DNA of 54,492 bases. It comes from a virus. A model generated the notes under the pieces. The model had not been told where the DNA came from. It ran no database searches and worked only from the letters and a program-made list of their open reading frames with translations. Positions 44,912 through 52,448 of the stretch are shown here, in pieces. Position 1 is the first letter of the stretch; every line of letters begins with the position of its first letter. Location: IMG/VR virus record IMGVR_UViG_3300030098_003745, positions 8,945-63,436 of that record. One strand, given 5' to 3'. The position numbers and the translations under genes were made by a program.

Positions 44912-45237
44912 TGAAAAAATTAATATTTTTATTTATGTTATTGTGTAATATATGTTTTGCACAAATAGAAATAAAACATTTTAATGCTGGGTGGAACAGT
45001 GCAAATGGTGTTAGTTGGTTTATGGAACTTGAAGACTGTAAAACTAAAAGTATTATTGACATAGCTAAAGATACTGATGCACAAACAAAATATAAAATAG
45101 CTGTTGTGCCTACTATTATAATATTTAAAGATGGTGAAGAGGTTGCTAGATTTCAAGCAGACTTATCTTTTAAAATGACAGCAACTAAAGAAGAGGTACA
45201 AGAAGAAATAGATAATCAATTAATGAGTGACTTTTAA
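44911..45237 (+). CDS. Secreted thioredoxin-fold protein lacking CxxC, 108 aa
   Basis: A signal peptide (MKKLIFLFMLLCNICFAQ, cut after FA) leads into IEIKHFNAGWNSANGVSWFM, which matches the strand and W-helix region where thioredoxins hold WCxxC. Here that site has no cysteines (GWNSANG). The cis-proline strand is present as VVPTIIIFKDGEEVARF, then a C-terminal helix. The mature protein keeps one Cys (ELEDCKTK). Without the redox pair it is unlikely to be an oxidoreductase; a binding or structural role in the periplasm is more likely. It overlaps the membrane coiled-coil gene. Confidence 0.65.
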   Translation: MKKLIFLFMLLCNICFAQIEIKHFNAGWNSANGVSWFMELEDCKTKSIIDIAKDTDAQTKYKIAVVPTIIIFKDGEEVARFQADLSFKMTATKEEVQEEIDNQLMSDF

Positions 45238-45239
45238 TT

Positions 45240-45629
45240 ATGCCAGGATCAGAAAGACAAAATAATATGTTTGAAGCATCACCTGTAAAGCAATATGTAC
45301 AGGAAGGACATCCTCATCCTGTTACTAGTTGTGGTAGACGCAGAAATGACGGTTCACCATTATTTAAAAGAAAAAAAAGTAACGAACCTAGAAAAACTAC
45401 AAAAGGCAAAGGTCGTAACTTTAGAACTGTCAAGGAAGGTGCTGGGATGACAGCTAAAGGAGTTAAAGAATATAGACGTAAAAATCCTGGAAGTAAGCTC
45501 AAAACAGCTGTAACAGGAAAAGTTAAACCAGGTAGTAAAGCTGCAAAAAGAAGAAAATCATTTTGCGCTAGATCAAAAAGTTGGACTAGCGAAAGAGGTA
45601 AAGCCGCTAGACGTAGATGGAGATGTTAA
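45240..45629 (+). CDS. Basic phage protein (conserved RKSFCAR motif), 129 aa
   Basis: An Arg/Lys-rich protein with the run EGAGMTAKGVKEYRRKNPGS, then KLKTAVTGKVKPGSKAAKRR and KSFCARSKSWTSERGKAARR. I recall the same motif chain (GMTxKGVxxYRRxNPGSKL...RRKSFCAR) as a domain of unknown function common in marine phages; the exact Pfam name is uncertain to me. The first 30 residues are unrelated. It is the first of a series of small basic genes. A DNA- or virion-binding role is inferred from charge and company. Confidence 0.7.
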   Translation: MPGSERQNNMFEASPVKQYVQEGHPHPVTSCGRRRNDGSPLFKRKKSNEPRKTTKGKGRNFRTVKEGAGMTAKGVKEYRRKNPGSKLKTAVTGKVKPGSKAAKRRKSFCARSKSWTSERGKAARRRWRC

Positions 45630-45642
45630 AAAATAAAAAACT

Positions 45643-45867
45643 ATGAGCAAACAAAAATTAAAAAAAATATCTAAAGAGTTAAAAAAAGCTAGTAATCTAC
45701 ATGCTGGTCAAGCTAAAAAGTTAGATGCTATGTTATCAAAAAAATCACCAGCTTTAAAAAAATTAAGTGCTAGTTGCAAAGCTGCTGCTAAACGTAAATT
45801 TAAAGTATATCCTTCTGCGTATGCTAACATGTGGGCTGCTAAAACGCAGAGACAAGGTAAGTGCTAA
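45643..45867 (+). CDS. Small basic phage protein (YPSAYANMW motif), 74 aa
   Basis: A Lys/Ala-rich helix (LKKISKELKKASNLHAGQAK) is followed by SCKAAAKRKFKVYPSAYANM and WAAKTQRQGKC. The KVYPSAYANMWA block is familiar to me from small basic proteins of many marine phages and from fused domains in other phage proteins. Its function is unknown. The stop overlaps the next start by one base. Confidence 0.7.
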   Translation: MSKQKLKKISKELKKASNLHAGQAKKLDAMLSKKSPALKKLSASCKAAAKRKFKVYPSAYANMWAAKTQRQGKC

Positions 45868-46139
45868 TGTATAGTCAAGGTAATAATCCTTTTAAAAAAC
45901 GTATGGGTGATTTTAAACACTCAGACGCACCAGATGCTAAAGGTAAGTTTAAAAGTTTATCAGCATCAAGTTTAGCTAGTTGGATGATTAAATCACGTAA
46001 AGGTAATTTGTCTAGAATTATTAGTAGTTTAAATCAACAAGTAGTTTTTAATAGAGGTAAAAACCCTAGTTACGCGGCTAAAATGCGTAAAACAATGGAT
46101 ATAGTTAGAAAACGTTTAGGTAAGAAAAAAGATAAGTAA
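45867..46139 (+). CDS. Small basic helical protein, 90 aa
   Basis: I start it at the ATG at 45867, which overlaps the previous stop, rather than at the GTG two codons earlier. The protein is helical and basic, with KSLSASSLASWMIKSRKGNL and SRIISSLNQQVVFNRGKN, and ends RKRLGKKKDK. I recall SASxLAxWxIxSR blocks from marine phage small proteins but cannot name a role. Its last base is the first of the next gene. Confidence 0.65.
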   Translation: MYSQGNNPFKKRMGDFKHSDAPDAKGKFKSLSASSLASWMIKSRKGNLSRIISSLNQQVVFNRGKNPSYAAKMRKTMDIVRKRLGKKKDK

Positions 46140-46594
46140 TGGCATATAGAGGTGTAATGAAGGCTAGAATAAAAAAGCTTTACGGTGGTGATGTTACCGT
46201 TAGTAAAGCTAGAAAGTTAAAAGCTAGAAAAGATGCTACACCTAGAGATAAACAATTAGCAAACTGGTTTATTAACATGCAAACAAATAGGCCTAAGTCA
46301 CCTATAGTAAAACGTAAAGATCCAGTAGTTGGTACTGGTAAAAAACCAAAAGGTAGCGATAGACGTTTATATACTGATGAAAACCCAAAAGATACTGTAA
46401 GCATTAAGTTTGCTACTCCTAGTGATGCTAGGAAGACCGTAGCTAAAGTTAAACGAATAAAAAAGCCTTATGCACGTAAGATACAAATACTAACTGTAGG
46501 TGAGCAAAGAGCTAAGGTTATGAAAAAAACACAAGTAGCTGCAATATTCAAAAAAGGTAAAGAAGCAATAAGAAATGCAAGAAAAAATGTTTAA
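46139..46594 (+). CDS. Basic protein, 151 aa
   Basis: It is Lys/Arg-rich throughout, with a helical N-terminus (VMKARIKKLYGGDVTVSKAR; KLKARKDATPRDKQLANWFI) and a Pro/Lys middle (RPKSPIVKRKDPVVGTGKKP). The final 50 residues look alpha/beta (ARKIQILTVGEQRAKVMKKT). The function is unknown to me; charge suggests contact with nucleic acid or an acidic surface. It overlaps the PAP2 gene by 20 bases in another frame. Confidence 0.6.
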   Translation: MAYRGVMKARIKKLYGGDVTVSKARKLKARKDATPRDKQLANWFINMQTNRPKSPIVKRKDPVVGTGKKPKGSDRRLYTDENPKDTVSIKFATPSDARKTVAKVKRIKKPYARKIQILTVGEQRAKVMKKTQVAAIFKKGKEAIRNARKNV

Positions 46595-47129
46595 AGATTT
46601 TGACATATCAAGTTTTAAAAAGATGAAGCCACCAGGTGATAATACATTTGATACTTCACAAGAAATTAAAGCACTTGCTAAAATACCTTTAAAAAAAGAG
46701 TTTGTAAAGAAGTTTGATAATATAGAGTCCGCGTTTGCTAAAACAGCTAAAGATAACAACGTAGAAGACTACGATAAAAAAATACCAGCTAAGCTTATTA
46801 AAGAGTCAGCACCAATAATATTAGAATTAAAAAAATATTTTAATAGGCCAAGACCAAAAGTATTAGCTAAAAAAATGAATATAAAAATGAAAGATTATGA
46901 AATGTCTTCAATGAAAACACCTTCATATCCTTCAGGCCACTCTGTTCAAGGTATATTAATAGCTAAAGTGCTAGGTAGTAAATACCCTAAAGCTAAATCA
47001 GCTTTTACTAAAACAGGTGAAAACATATCTTATAGTAGACGAGTTGCCCACGCTCACTATAAGTCAGATAGTAAAATGGGCGAAAAATTAGGTAACTCAA
47101 TGTTTAAACATATAAAAAACAAAATTTAA
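46575..47129 (+). CDS. PAP2-family phosphatase
   Basis: All three signature motifs of the PAP2/acid phosphatase superfamily are present in order: KKYFNRPRP (86-94, K-x6-RP), PSGH (119-122) and SRRVAHAHYKSD (154-165, SR-x5-H-x3-D), with His122 and His161 as the catalytic pair. These enzymes remove phosphate from lipids such as phosphatidate or undecaprenyl pyrophosphate, or from small phosphate esters. At 184 residues it is short and has no clear membrane helices or signal, so it looks like a soluble form. The start is at 46575, with an alternative ATG at 46587. Embedded in small basic genes, it is unusual for a phage. Confidence 0.8.
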   Translation: MQEKMFKDFDISSFKKMKPPGDNTFDTSQEIKALAKIPLKKEFVKKFDNIESAFAKTAKDNNVEDYDKKIPAKLIKESAPIILELKKYFNRPRPKVLAKKMNIKMKDYEMSSMKTPSYPSGHSVQGILIAKVLGSKYPKAKSAFTKTGENISYSRRVAHAHYKSDSKMGEKLGNSMFKHIKNKI

Positions 47130-47130
47130 A

Positions 47131-47460
47131 ATGAAAAAAGATCCTGCAATGAAAATGAAAAAAGCTCCGGCTAAAATGGTAAAAAAATCACCAGCTAAAA
47201 AAGACGAAGGTTTAAAAGCTTTAGCTGCTAAAAATCCAAACTTACAGTATAAAGAGTCTATGGCTAAAATGAAAAAATCTATGGCTAAGCTTAAAAAAGA
47301 TGAAAAGTCTGCTATGGCTATGAAGAAAAAAGGAGCTATGATGATGAAAAAAGCTTCTGCTATGACTATGAAAACTAAAAAGTCTATGGCTACTATGAAA
47401 AAGAAGTCTGCTATGATGATGAAAAAAATGGCAGCTGCTAAAATGATGAAAAAGAAGTAA
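47131..47460 (+). CDS. Lys/Met-rich low-complexity protein, 109 aa
   Basis: By hand count 37 of 109 residues are Lys and about 22 are Met. It is built from degenerate short repeats of the form (A/S)MxMKKK, for example KSAMMMKK and KGAMMMKKAS. An early Pro/Ala/Lys part (MKMKKAPAKMVKKSPAKK) resembles histone-tail-like DNA binders. A small folded-looking patch remains (LAAKNPNLQYKES). The sequence repeats mean slippage-driven growth is likely. It may condense or coat DNA, or bind acidic proteins. It has one-base overlap with the next gene. Confidence 0.65.
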   Translation: MKKDPAMKMKKAPAKMVKKSPAKKDEGLKALAAKNPNLQYKESMAKMKKSMAKLKKDEKSAMAMKKKGAMMMKKASAMTMKTKKSMATMKKKSAMMMKKMAAAKMMKKK

Positions 47461-47744
47461 TGTACGTTCAGAAGAACAATCCTATAAAGAAGGTTAAGCG
47501 AACAAAAGCCAAGGGTGGAGGTACTACTAAAGTATGTCTACCTAAGGCTAAAATCGCTAGCATGAGTAAAGCTGAAAGACAAGCCGTTATACGTGCCAAA
47601 CGTAAAGCTGGTAAAGCTGGCAAGTACAAACGTTCTTCTAAAAGCAATGTAACTGGTACTAGTAGTGGTGGTAGTTTGAAAACATGGGTTAAACAAGACT
47701 GGAGACAAGTAGGTAATCCAAGTAAAAAATGTGGTGAAAAATAA
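47460..47744 (+). CDS. Small basic phage protein, 94 aa
   Basis: A Lys-rich N-terminal arm (MYVQKNNPIKKVKRTKAKGG) leads to KVCLPKAKIASMSKAERQAV, a basic helix (IRAKRKAGKAGKYKR), and the end TWVKQDWRQVGNPSKKCGEK. Endings of the (T/K)WVxxDWxxVGxxxKCGE type are a recurring phage motif in my memory, of unknown function. Both cysteines may pair. It overlaps its upstream neighbour by one base and the next gene also by one. Confidence 0.65.
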   Translation: MYVQKNNPIKKVKRTKAKGGGTTKVCLPKAKIASMSKAERQAVIRAKRKAGKAGKYKRSSKSNVTGTSSGGSLKTWVKQDWRQVGNPSKKCGEK

Positions 47745-48253
47745 TGAAAAAATTATTATTAATAATATTAATTTTATTTTCTTTTAAATCGCCAGCACAA
47801 ATTAGTCTTTGTGACTCTATTGATATATATACTACAATTTTTACAGACACTCATTATGTTGAGTTTGAAACAAATTTTAAAAAAAGTAATTTTCCTCAAA
47901 TATTTTATATACAACAATACGTTTGGAACGTTAATAATTGTATTATAGGAGAAGACTCAATAGCAGACTTTTATGCAGATACAGTATTAATTTATAACAT
48001 TGATTTAAAAATTATTTGGTGTGATACTAATTTTTGTTATTCTTGCAACTTTTATGACACTTTGTTTTGGAGTAATGGTTTTTGGACTTTATCATCTAAA
48101 ATAATAAATACTCCTGTAATACCTACGTTTATAAAAGATATAAAAGACAAAACACAAGAAAATAAGATGTACGATTTATACGGTAGAGAAATATTTAAAA
48201 TACTACCTAATAAAATTTATATTAGAAACAATAAAAAATATATAAAATTATGA
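47744..48253 (+). CDS. Secreted protein with probable type IX sorting tail, 169 aa
   Basis: A signal peptide (MKKLLLIILILFSFKSPAQ) precedes a beta-rich domain with an Ile/Tyr/Phe-rich pattern and four cysteines (residues about 20-125). The C-terminus reads KMYDLYGREIFKILPNKIYI then RNNKKYIKL. The string YDLYGREI, then P-N-K-I-Y-I-R, matches the C-terminal sorting domain of proteins exported by the type IX secretion system of Bacteroidota (D-x-x-GR-x-I... G/N-x-Y-x-x). This machinery is found only in hosts of that phylum. The gene is followed directly by a Cys-rich microprotein and a second protein with a similar tail, so they look like a unit. Confidence 0.7.
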   Translation: MKKLLLIILILFSFKSPAQISLCDSIDIYTTIFTDTHYVEFETNFKKSNFPQIFYIQQYVWNVNNCIIGEDSIADFYADTVLIYNIDLKIIWCDTNFCYSCNFYDTLFWSNGFWTLSSKIINTPVIPTFIKDIKDKTQENKMYDLYGREIFKILPNKIYIRNNKKYIKL

Positions 48254-48348
48254 AAGAAAAAATATGTAAGTTTTTATGCGAATTAACTAATGGTGTTGTG
48301 TGCTTTGGTTGGTGTTGTATAGATGGTAAATGTTGTAAGTGTAAATAA
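48250..48348 (+). CDS. Cysteine-rich microprotein, 32 aa
   Basis: The 33-codon frame starts in the ATGA overlap with the preceding stop and ends in a TAA that shares one base with the next ATG, exactly filling the gap between two secreted-protein genes. Eight of 32 residues are cysteine (positions 6, 10, 18, 22, 23, 28, 29, 31), with the core GWCCIDGKCCKCK. No signal peptide is clear, though residues 8-20 are hydrophobic. It may bind metal or form a small disulphide knot. The precise fit between neighbours argues it is real; function is unknown. Confidence 0.6.
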   Translation: MKEKICKFLCELTNGVVCFGWCCIDGKCCKCK

Positions 48349-51107
48349 TGAAAAATTTAATTTTAATATTATTATTACCTATATTTAGCTTTAGTCAAGT
48401 TATAAATACTTTTCCGTGGATACATGACTTTGAAAATAATATACCTTTAGAGCAAGATACAAATGATTTTGGTGATTGGGTATTAAATCAAGGGCCAACA
48501 AGCTCTTTTAATACTGGGCCTAGTGGTGATCACACGACTGGTAGTGGTATTTATTTTTATATAGAATCATCAACTCCAAACTTTCCTAATAAAGTATTTA
48601 CAATATATACACCTAGATTTGATGTATCACAAACGCCTGGTAAAGTATTATCTTTCTGGTATCATATGTATGGCGCTGCTATAGGTGATTTAGAAATAGG
48701 CGTGTTAGATAGCGCTGGTTATACAGCGTTAGACACTATATCTGGAAACCAAGGAAACCAATGGCAATTAGCTTATTACCCAATAATATCAACAACACCG
48801 TTTAAAATAAAATTTAAAGCTGTTACAGGATCAAGTTATACTAGTGATATAGCCATAGATGATATAATGATTAGTGATCCATATACAGTTATATATGGAT
48901 GTACTGATAGTGTTTCATCTAACTATGATTCTACAGCAACGCATGATAATAATACTTGTATATACTATTATGGTTGTATTGATCCTAACGCTACTAATTA
49001 TAACCCGTGGGCAAATGTAGATGATGGTTCATGCGTGCAAAACGTAGCGTGTGATTCTGCTACACAATCTTTAATAGAAGTATCTATAAAGCTAGATAAC
49101 TGGCCAAATGAAACATCTTGGGAAGTTTTAGCAAATGGCAATGTAATATATTCCGTGCCTTCAAACACTTATGACTACACACAAACGGGACAAATAGTTA
49201 GAACACAAGTATGTATACCTGTTGGTGATACAATAGTGTTTACACTTAATGACACTTATGGTGATGGTATTGGTGGTGGATCTGTAGTTGGTAGTTGTTT
49301 AGTAACTAATATAGATTGTGAAGATACTTTATTTTTATTAAATCCACCAAACTTTGGTAATACAATATCTTCTTTGCCTTATGTATCTGATACTTGTAAC
49401 AATGATACTATAATATATGGTTGTACAAATGAAGATTATTTAGAATATGATTCACTTGCAACAGTAGATGATAGTAGCTGTGTGACATTAGCTACTTATG
49501 GCTGTACTGATCCAACACAATTTAATTACGATCCTAATGCTGATCGTATGTTACTAACATCGCCTTGTGTTTATGATTTGATATTGTATGACGATGGTGG
49601 TGATTCTTGGGGAGCTTGTTGGTTAGGCGTTGAGCACGGTGATTCTTTATGGCAGTTTAAAATAACTAACAATGGTGTTTATTCTGATACGTTTAAATTA
49701 GTTCTTAATTCTAGTGATGAGGTTTATTTCTATTACTTTGAAATACCTACACCTCAACAAAATCCACAGCAGTTAGATATACAAACAATACAAAACTCAT
49801 TTAAACTAGAAAATAGTTACGGAGTTATAATACACCAAGGTAATAATCCTTGGCCTGGTCCAAATGAAAATAAATTAAGAAATTATAAAAGTGCTTTAGA
49901 TGTATACGAAGCGCAACCATATTGTGGTAATGAGTGTGTGCCAGTAGTAACAGGATGTATGGATGCACTAGCATACAACTATAATGCTTTAGCAAATACT
50001 AATAGTGCTTGTTATTATAATCCTGGTTGTACTAATGCTGGTTACTTAGAATATTATAATCAAGGTTTTGTAGCAGATATAGATGATGGAAGCTGTAGTA
50101 TTTTAGCTGAGTTTGGATGTACAGATCCAACTGCTTTTAATTATGATCCAAGCGCTAATGTAGATAATGGTGGTTGTGTGCCAGTTGTTATTGGCTGTAT
50201 GATACCAGGATCTTTTAATTATAATGCGCAGGCAAATACGCCTGGTAATTGTATACCTATTGTATATGGTTGCACGTCACCTATAGCGTTAAATTATAAT
50301 CCAAATGCTAATACAGATGATGGTAGTTGTATAGGTATAGTTTATGGTTGTACAGATCCAAACGCTTTTAACTTTAATCCTAATGCTAACGTAGACGATA
50401 GTTCTTGTGTGGCTATTATTTATGGCTGTACAGATGCTACTATGTTTAATTATAATCCAAGTGCTAATACAGATAACGGATCTTGTATTCCTTTTGTTTA
50501 TGGATGTACAGATTCAATAATGTTCAACTATAATCCACTAGCAAATGCTGACAACGGTTCTTGTATACCTTTCATACATGGTTGCACGGATCCTTCTATG
50601 CTTAATTATAACCCGCAAGCAAACACGGAGGATTTTAGTTGTATTCCTTATATTTATGGGTGCATGGATAGTTTGGCTCTTAACTATAATTCACTTGCTA
50701 ACACGGATAACGGTTCGTGTATCGAAGTGGTTGTGGGTTGCATGGATCCAAGCGCGTATAACTACGACTCAATTGCTAACACTAACGATTCTATATCTTG
50801 TTTATATAGTGCTAATTGTGTTACTGGTCCAGGCATTCCCTATTGGTTAAACGATCCTTGCTATGCTTGGGTGTTATCAGTAGATGATTATTGTTGTGAA
50901 AACGAGTGGGATACTGTATGTCAAGCGACATATGATTACTGTGATGGTACTTGGTCTGGACCATTGTTAAGTAGAGTTCAACCGCAAGAAAACAAACTAA
51001 TAATGATTACAGATTTATTAGGTAGACCAGTAAAAGAAAATAAAAATCAAGTACTGCTTTACATTTATAGTGATGGAACAGTAAAAAGAAAACTAATAAA
51101 AGAATAA
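48348..51107 (+). CDS. Secreted adhesin-like protein: MAM domain, 15 GCTDP repeats, type IX sorting tail
   Basis: A signal peptide (MKNLILILLLPIFSFSQ) is followed by a MAM-like domain (about 20-178) with FPWIHDFENN, GPSGDHTTGSG and LSFWYHMYG. Then come about 15 copies (183-818) of a 22-residue unit of the form YGCTDPxAxNYNPxANxDDG followed by SC, interrupted by two beta domains (about 230-355, with ETSWEVLANG and DTYGDGIGGG; about 405-530, with YDDGGDSWGACW). The last 45 residues hold MITDLLGRPVKENK, VLLYIYSDGTVKRKLIKE, which fits the type IX secretion C-terminal domain. Such proteins are exported and anchored on the surface of Bacteroidota. Repeats bring many cysteine pairs. In a phage it may be a surface adhesin made by the infected cell. 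Confidence 0.8.
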   Translation: MKNLILILLLPIFSFSQVINTFPWIHDFENNIPLEQDTNDFGDWVLNQGPTSSFNTGPSGDHTTGSGIYFYIESSTPNFPNKVFTIYTPRFDVSQTPGKVLSFWYHMYGAAIGDLEIGVLDSAGYTALDTISGNQGNQWQLAYYPIISTTPFKIKFKAVTGSSYTSDIAIDDIMISDPYTVIYGCTDSVSSNYDSTATHDNNTCIYYYGCIDPNATNYNPWANVDDGSCVQNVACDSATQSLIEVSIKLDNWPNETSWEVLANGNVIYSVPSNTYDYTQTGQIVRTQVCIPVGDTIVFTLNDTYGDGIGGGSVVGSCLVTNIDCEDTLFLLNPPNFGNTISSLPYVSDTCNNDTIIYGCTNEDYLEYDSLATVDDSSCVTLATYGCTDPTQFNYDPNADRMLLTSPCVYDLILYDDGGDSWGACWLGVEHGDSLWQFKITNNGVYSDTFKLVLNSSDEVYFYYFEIPTPQQNPQQLDIQTIQNSFKLENSYGVIIHQGNNPWPGPNENKLRNYKSALDVYEAQPYCGNECVPVVTGCMDALAYNYNALANTNSACYYNPGCTNAGYLEYYNQGFVADIDDGSCSILAEFGCTDPTAFNYDPSANVDNGGCVPVVIGCMIPGSFNYNAQANTPGNCIPIVYGCTSPIALNYNPNANTDDGSCIGIVYGCTDPNAFNFNPNANVDDSSCVAIIYGCTDATMFNYNPSANTDNGSCIPFVYGCTDSIMFNYNPLANADNGSCIPFIHGCTDPSMLNYNPQANTEDFSCIPYIYGCMDSLALNYNSLANTDNGSCIEVVVGCMDPSAYNYDSIANTNDSISCLYSANCVTGPGIPYWLNDPCYAWVLSVDDYCCENEWDTVCQATYDYCDGTWSGPLLSRVQPQENKLIMITDLLGRPVKENKNQVLLYIYSDGTVKRKLIKE

Positions 51108-51111
51108 AATT

Positions 51112-51513
51112 ATGGGATTAAAACCAACATTAACACTAAATGACACTTCAACTTTTAGTGATACAATAAATTTTTCAATAACAGATGATTTAACAGTAAC
51201 AGCTCCAGCTCAAAGTTTATCTACTATTGTGGCAACTGCTACTGGTAGTCAATCTGTAATAATACCAGCAAGTACTGCTATTAGGTATCTTTTTGTTAGG
51301 CACACTGGAACTACAGATGGCTCAACAGGTACAACACGACAAGTAGATGTTGAATTTACTACTGACGAAGCAATTGCTCGTTTAAGTGCTGGTGAATTTC
51401 TTTTTATGCCAGTTCATCATGCAGAGGCAGATGTAGGCGTTCAATTACACGTGCAGCATTCTAGTTCTTCTGACGTAGTTTTACTAGAGTATGCTTACTG
51501 GGCAAAAGGATAA
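51112..51513 (+). CDS. Putative virion surface protein, 133 aa (triplet member 1)
   Basis: A Thr/Ser-rich beta protein starting MGLKPTLTLNDTSTFSDTIN. It shares with the next two genes the pattern of a strand, a conserved ARLSAGEFLFMPVHH block (IGRLYAGDWMFSPW and IGRLYGGDWMLIPW in the others) and a final strand pair, here VVLLEYAYWAKG. The three look like tandem paralogues. No signal peptide is present, so a virion decoration or tail-tip role is more likely than secretion. Confidence 0.65.
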   Translation: MGLKPTLTLNDTSTFSDTINFSITDDLTVTAPAQSLSTIVATATGSQSVIIPASTAIRYLFVRHTGTTDGSTGTTRQVDVEFTTDEAIARLSAGEFLFMPVHHAEADVGVQLHVQHSSSSDVVLLEYAYWAKG

Positions 51514-51552
51514 AATAAAAACAATTAATTAAAAACAACAAAAATAAAAATT

Positions 51553-51996
51553 ATGGCAACAACAACGGCAAGCTTAAGTATTTCCAGTAGTGATTTGCAA
51601 CCTGGAAACGTACTTAATATTAACGCTAGCTCAACGTTAATGAAGACTGGATTAACAGAAGGTCTTGAAATTGTAGATATGGGTAAAAGCGAGTTAACAG
51701 TAGCTAACTCACATAAAGCTCTTCATGAAGCTTTAGGAACTGCAGGTACAGCAAATTGGATATATTTATGTAATAACGCTACAGATGATACTTTTTATAT
51801 AGAAGTAGTTTTACATGATACAGTAATAGGTAGATTATATGCTGGCGACTGGATGTTTAGTCCTTGGAGTCAAAGCGATGGTGATGCAGAATGGTCTATA
51901 GAAGCTGAAGGTGGTACTTGTCCTTACGAGTACGCGTTTTTTAAATCTTCTTATGTATTACCTGATAGTACTCAAGCAGATTCTCTTAATCCATAA
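51553..51996 (+). CDS. Putative virion surface protein, 147 aa (triplet member 2)
   Basis: The second of three related genes. It has SLSISSSDLQPGNVLNINAS, the hallmark block IGRLYAGDWMFSPWSQSD (about residues 95-112) and an acidic end (STQADSLNP). The middle contains WIYLCNNATDDTFYIEVVLH. It has an A-rich leader and its own ATG, with a 39-base gap before it. The role is inferred to be structural, from composition and repeats. Confidence 0.65.
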   Translation: MATTTASLSISSSDLQPGNVLNINASSTLMKTGLTEGLEIVDMGKSELTVANSHKALHEALGTAGTANWIYLCNNATDDTFYIEVVLHDTVIGRLYAGDWMFSPWSQSDGDAEWSIEAEGGTCPYEYAFFKSSYVLPDSTQADSLNP

Positions 51997-52024
51997 TAAT
52001 TAACAATAAATAAATAAATATAAA

Positions 52025-52447
52025 ATGGCAACAATAAATGCAAGTGTTAATATTAGTAGTGATATAATGAGTTATCCTATTCGTATTAATAAATCAATGA
52101 CAATGAAAAAAGCTGGATCATGTCACGGCTTAGAAGAAACAAGTGGTTTAAATCATAAAAAAGTAGCATCAGAAACACGTTTTTTACTTTTTAGTAATGC
52201 GGACGCTTCAGCATCAGGTGCTTCTAAAGTATATATTAGAAACACAGGGTCAAGTAAAACAGATTATTTTGTAATAGGTTATGGTGAAGATTTAGGAGAT
52301 ACCACTGTTGAAACTATAGGTAGACTTTATGGTGGCGACTGGATGCTTATTCCTTGGGACGCTGTAGCGGCTACATCGCATGATATATATGCTTTTTCTA
52401 GTACAGCAGAAGCTATGACTATAGAGTTTATGGCTTTTACAGAGTAA
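52025..52447 (+). CDS. Putative virion surface protein, 140 aa (triplet member 3)
   Basis: The third related gene. It begins MATINASVNISSDIMSYPIR, close to MATTTASLSISSSDLQ of its neighbour, and carries ETIGRLYGGDWMLIPWDAVA near residue 97 and the end AMTIEFMAFTE. A middle segment SKVYIRNTGSSKTDYFVIGY parallels the FYIEVVLH part of member 2. It lies two bases before the endolysin gene. Confidence 0.65.
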   Translation: MATINASVNISSDIMSYPIRINKSMTMKKAGSCHGLEETSGLNHKKVASETRFLLFSNADASASGASKVYIRNTGSSKTDYFVIGYGEDLGDTTVETIGRLYGGDWMLIPWDAVAATSHDIYAFSSTAEAMTIEFMAFTE

Positions 52448-52448
52448 C

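Noticed and set aside
48894-50800. Direct DNA repeats that could be taken for a CRISPR-like or satellite array
   Set aside because: The periodicity is that of a 22-residue protein repeat inside one gene; spacers and conserved repeats of CRISPR type are not present.
50545-50850. A 101-codon frame overlapping the GCTDP repeat region
   Set aside because: It arises from repeated DNA in another frame; the main frame keeps conserved Cys and repeat pattern.
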